This document shows, piece by piece, positions 6,517 through 7,348 of a stretch of 7,348 bases of DNA. The notes beneath the pieces were generated by a model. It was not told the origin of the DNA, did no database searches, and worked only from the letters and a program-made list of their open reading frames with translations. Position 1 is the first letter of the stretch. Every line of letters begins with the position of its first letter. This DNA is from Flavobacterium psychrophilum. GTDB lineage: Bacteria; Bacteroidota; Bacteroidia; Flavobacteriales; Flavobacteriaceae. Both the position numbers and the translations under genes were made by a program. Location of the stretch: contig CAMAWK010000118.1 in assembly GCA_945861915.1 (NCBI GenBank), positions 1 to 7,348 of the forward strand, in the 5' to 3' direction.

Positions 6517-7221
6517 TTACTGCTTTGTAAAAACCATGCAGTGCTGCCATGGAAGATTATTTATGTTTTTATCAAATACAAAACCTGCTGCTTTAAATTC
6601 TTTAATGGCCTGCGATTCACTCATTTTATGAATGGTTTTAATTGGTACAGTCATATCTTCGGACCTAAATTCTACAAGCACTAATTTACCACCAGGTTTT
6701 AATGCAGATCGCATTGATAAGGCCATTTCATAAGGATAAGAAAATTCGTGGTATACGTCTACTAACAACATCATGTCAATGGTGTTTTCTGCCAAAGATA
6801 CTTTTTGTTCTGTACTCAATACAGGTACTATACGTGACAATTTTTCTTGCTTGATTCTTTTGTTTAAGTAAGCAATCATTTGTGGCTCAACGTCAACTGC
6901 AAAAACCTTACCACTACCGACCATTTTTGAAAGCATTATACTATGGTAGCCACTACCTGCTCCTATATCAGCTATAAACATACCTGGTTTTACGGCTAAA
7001 TTTTTTAATAATAGCGATGTATTTTCTTCCCTTTCTCTTTCTTCCCTTTCAAGCCAATCTATTCCGTAATGACTCATTACTTGTGCAATTTGTCTGCCCA
7101 TGTACCACTTATTAATACCGTTTGGGTCTCCAGTCCTTATTTTATAACGATCTTGACCCAATGAAGACACGGAGACCGATAGAAAAGCAAAAAGCAATAT
7201 ACAGCGTTTGAATGTATGCAT
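6517..7221 (-). CDS. Exported class I SAM-dependent methyltransferase
   Basis: I choose ATG at 7221 (234 residues) because it opens directly on a signal peptide; the frame extends to a TTG at 7242, which adds only seven residues unlike a signal sequence. Residues 1-22 have a Lys-Arg start, a hydrophobic core and a likely cut after Ser-Leu-Gly. Next comes WYMGRQIAQVM...GIDWLEREERE, an N-terminal signature I recognise from a family of exported bacterial methyltransferases. The SAM-binding motif I is ADIGAGSGYH at about 84-93. The acidic residues after the second strand lie in FAVDVEP, with Asp110 and Glu112. Later conserved segments are MLLVDVYHEF and LKPGGKLVLVEF. The fold is therefore complete, but the substrate is unknown. 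A periplasmic SAM-dependent enzyme is puzzling, since SAM is made in the cytoplasm. The gene converges on the cytochrome cluster and is probably transcribed alone. Confidence 0.87.
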   Translation of the reverse strand: MHTFKRCILLFAFLSVSVSSLGQDRYKIRTGDPNGINKWYMGRQIAQVMSHYGIDWLEREEREREENTSLLLKNLAVKPGMFIADIGAGSGYHSIMLSKMVGSGKVFAVDVEPQMIAYLNKRIKQEKLSRIVPVLSTEQKVSLAENTIDMMLLVDVYHEFSYPYEMALSMRSALKPGGKLVLVEFRSEDMTVPIKTIHKMSESQAIKEFKAAGFVFDKNINNLPWQHCMVFTKQ

Positions 7222-7348
7222 ATAGTTAGATTTAAAATTCAATCTTGTAACTAAGTACGGGAATTAATCCAAAAAAAAATAATTGTACCACTGAATAAGT
7301 AAATCTATTTTCACCACAGAAAATCAGCACAGAACTGAAAATCGTCGC

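Noticed and set aside
6475..6684. A 69-codon plus-strand frame overlapping the methyltransferase end.
   Set aside because: It lies antisense to a well-supported methyltransferase and has no features of its own; a shadow frame.
7222..7242. Upstream extension of the methyltransferase to TTG at 7242.
   Set aside because: The added seven residues do not fit a signal peptide, whereas the ATG at 7221 opens directly on one.

Overview
The window is AT-rich DNA that looks like Bacteroidota, most likely a Flavobacteriia- or Sphingobacteriia-type genome. Starts are preceded by A-rich leaders rather than clear Shine-Dalgarno sites. Three consecutive genes encode lipoproteins, two of them with charged Lys/Asp residues just after the lipid cysteine, as in Bacteroidota surface lipoproteins. 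One protein carries a SprB-like repeat, and another is an imelysin-like/di-heme peroxidase fusion of a kind I associate with this phylum. This placement is an inference; no rRNA or other marker gene is present.

Layout. (1) 1-738 (+): 3' end of an alkaline-phosphatase-superfamily phosphoesterase, cut by the window edge. (2) 1024-1692 (+): a small exported protein of unknown function. (3) 1693-2432: a 740-base gap without a convincing gene. It holds a long bulged inverted repeat at 2142-2258 that could be a structured RNA or a small palindromic repeat element. (4) 2433-3923 (+): a lipoprotein related to the PhoX/DUF839 family, followed by a strong intrinsic terminator at 3944-3979. (5) 4005-5786 (+): a lipoprotein fusing an imelysin-like helical domain to a di-heme cytochrome c peroxidase. 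(6) 5773-6336 (+): overlapping the previous gene by 14 bases, a small lipoprotein with a SprB-like domain and one c-type heme site. (7) 6391-6468 (+): a decayed scrap of an IS21-type istB gene. (8) 6517-7221 (-): an exported SAM-dependent methyltransferase, convergent with the cluster.

How they may work together. The peroxidase fusion and the small cytochrome lipoprotein are almost certainly co-expressed, since their reading frames overlap. Together they would place three c-type hemes on the outer membrane, with the small cytochrome a plausible electron partner of the peroxidase. The PhoX-like lipoprotein lies just upstream in the same direction, but a strong terminator separates it from the pair, so it is either a separate unit or the highly expressed first gene of an attenuated operon. 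The combination PhoX-like / imelysin-peroxidase / SprB-cytochrome is the part of the window most likely to be an undescribed envelope redox or metal-handling system. The remaining genes look like unrelated neighbours, and the IS21 remnant marks past rearrangement at the right edge of the cluster.
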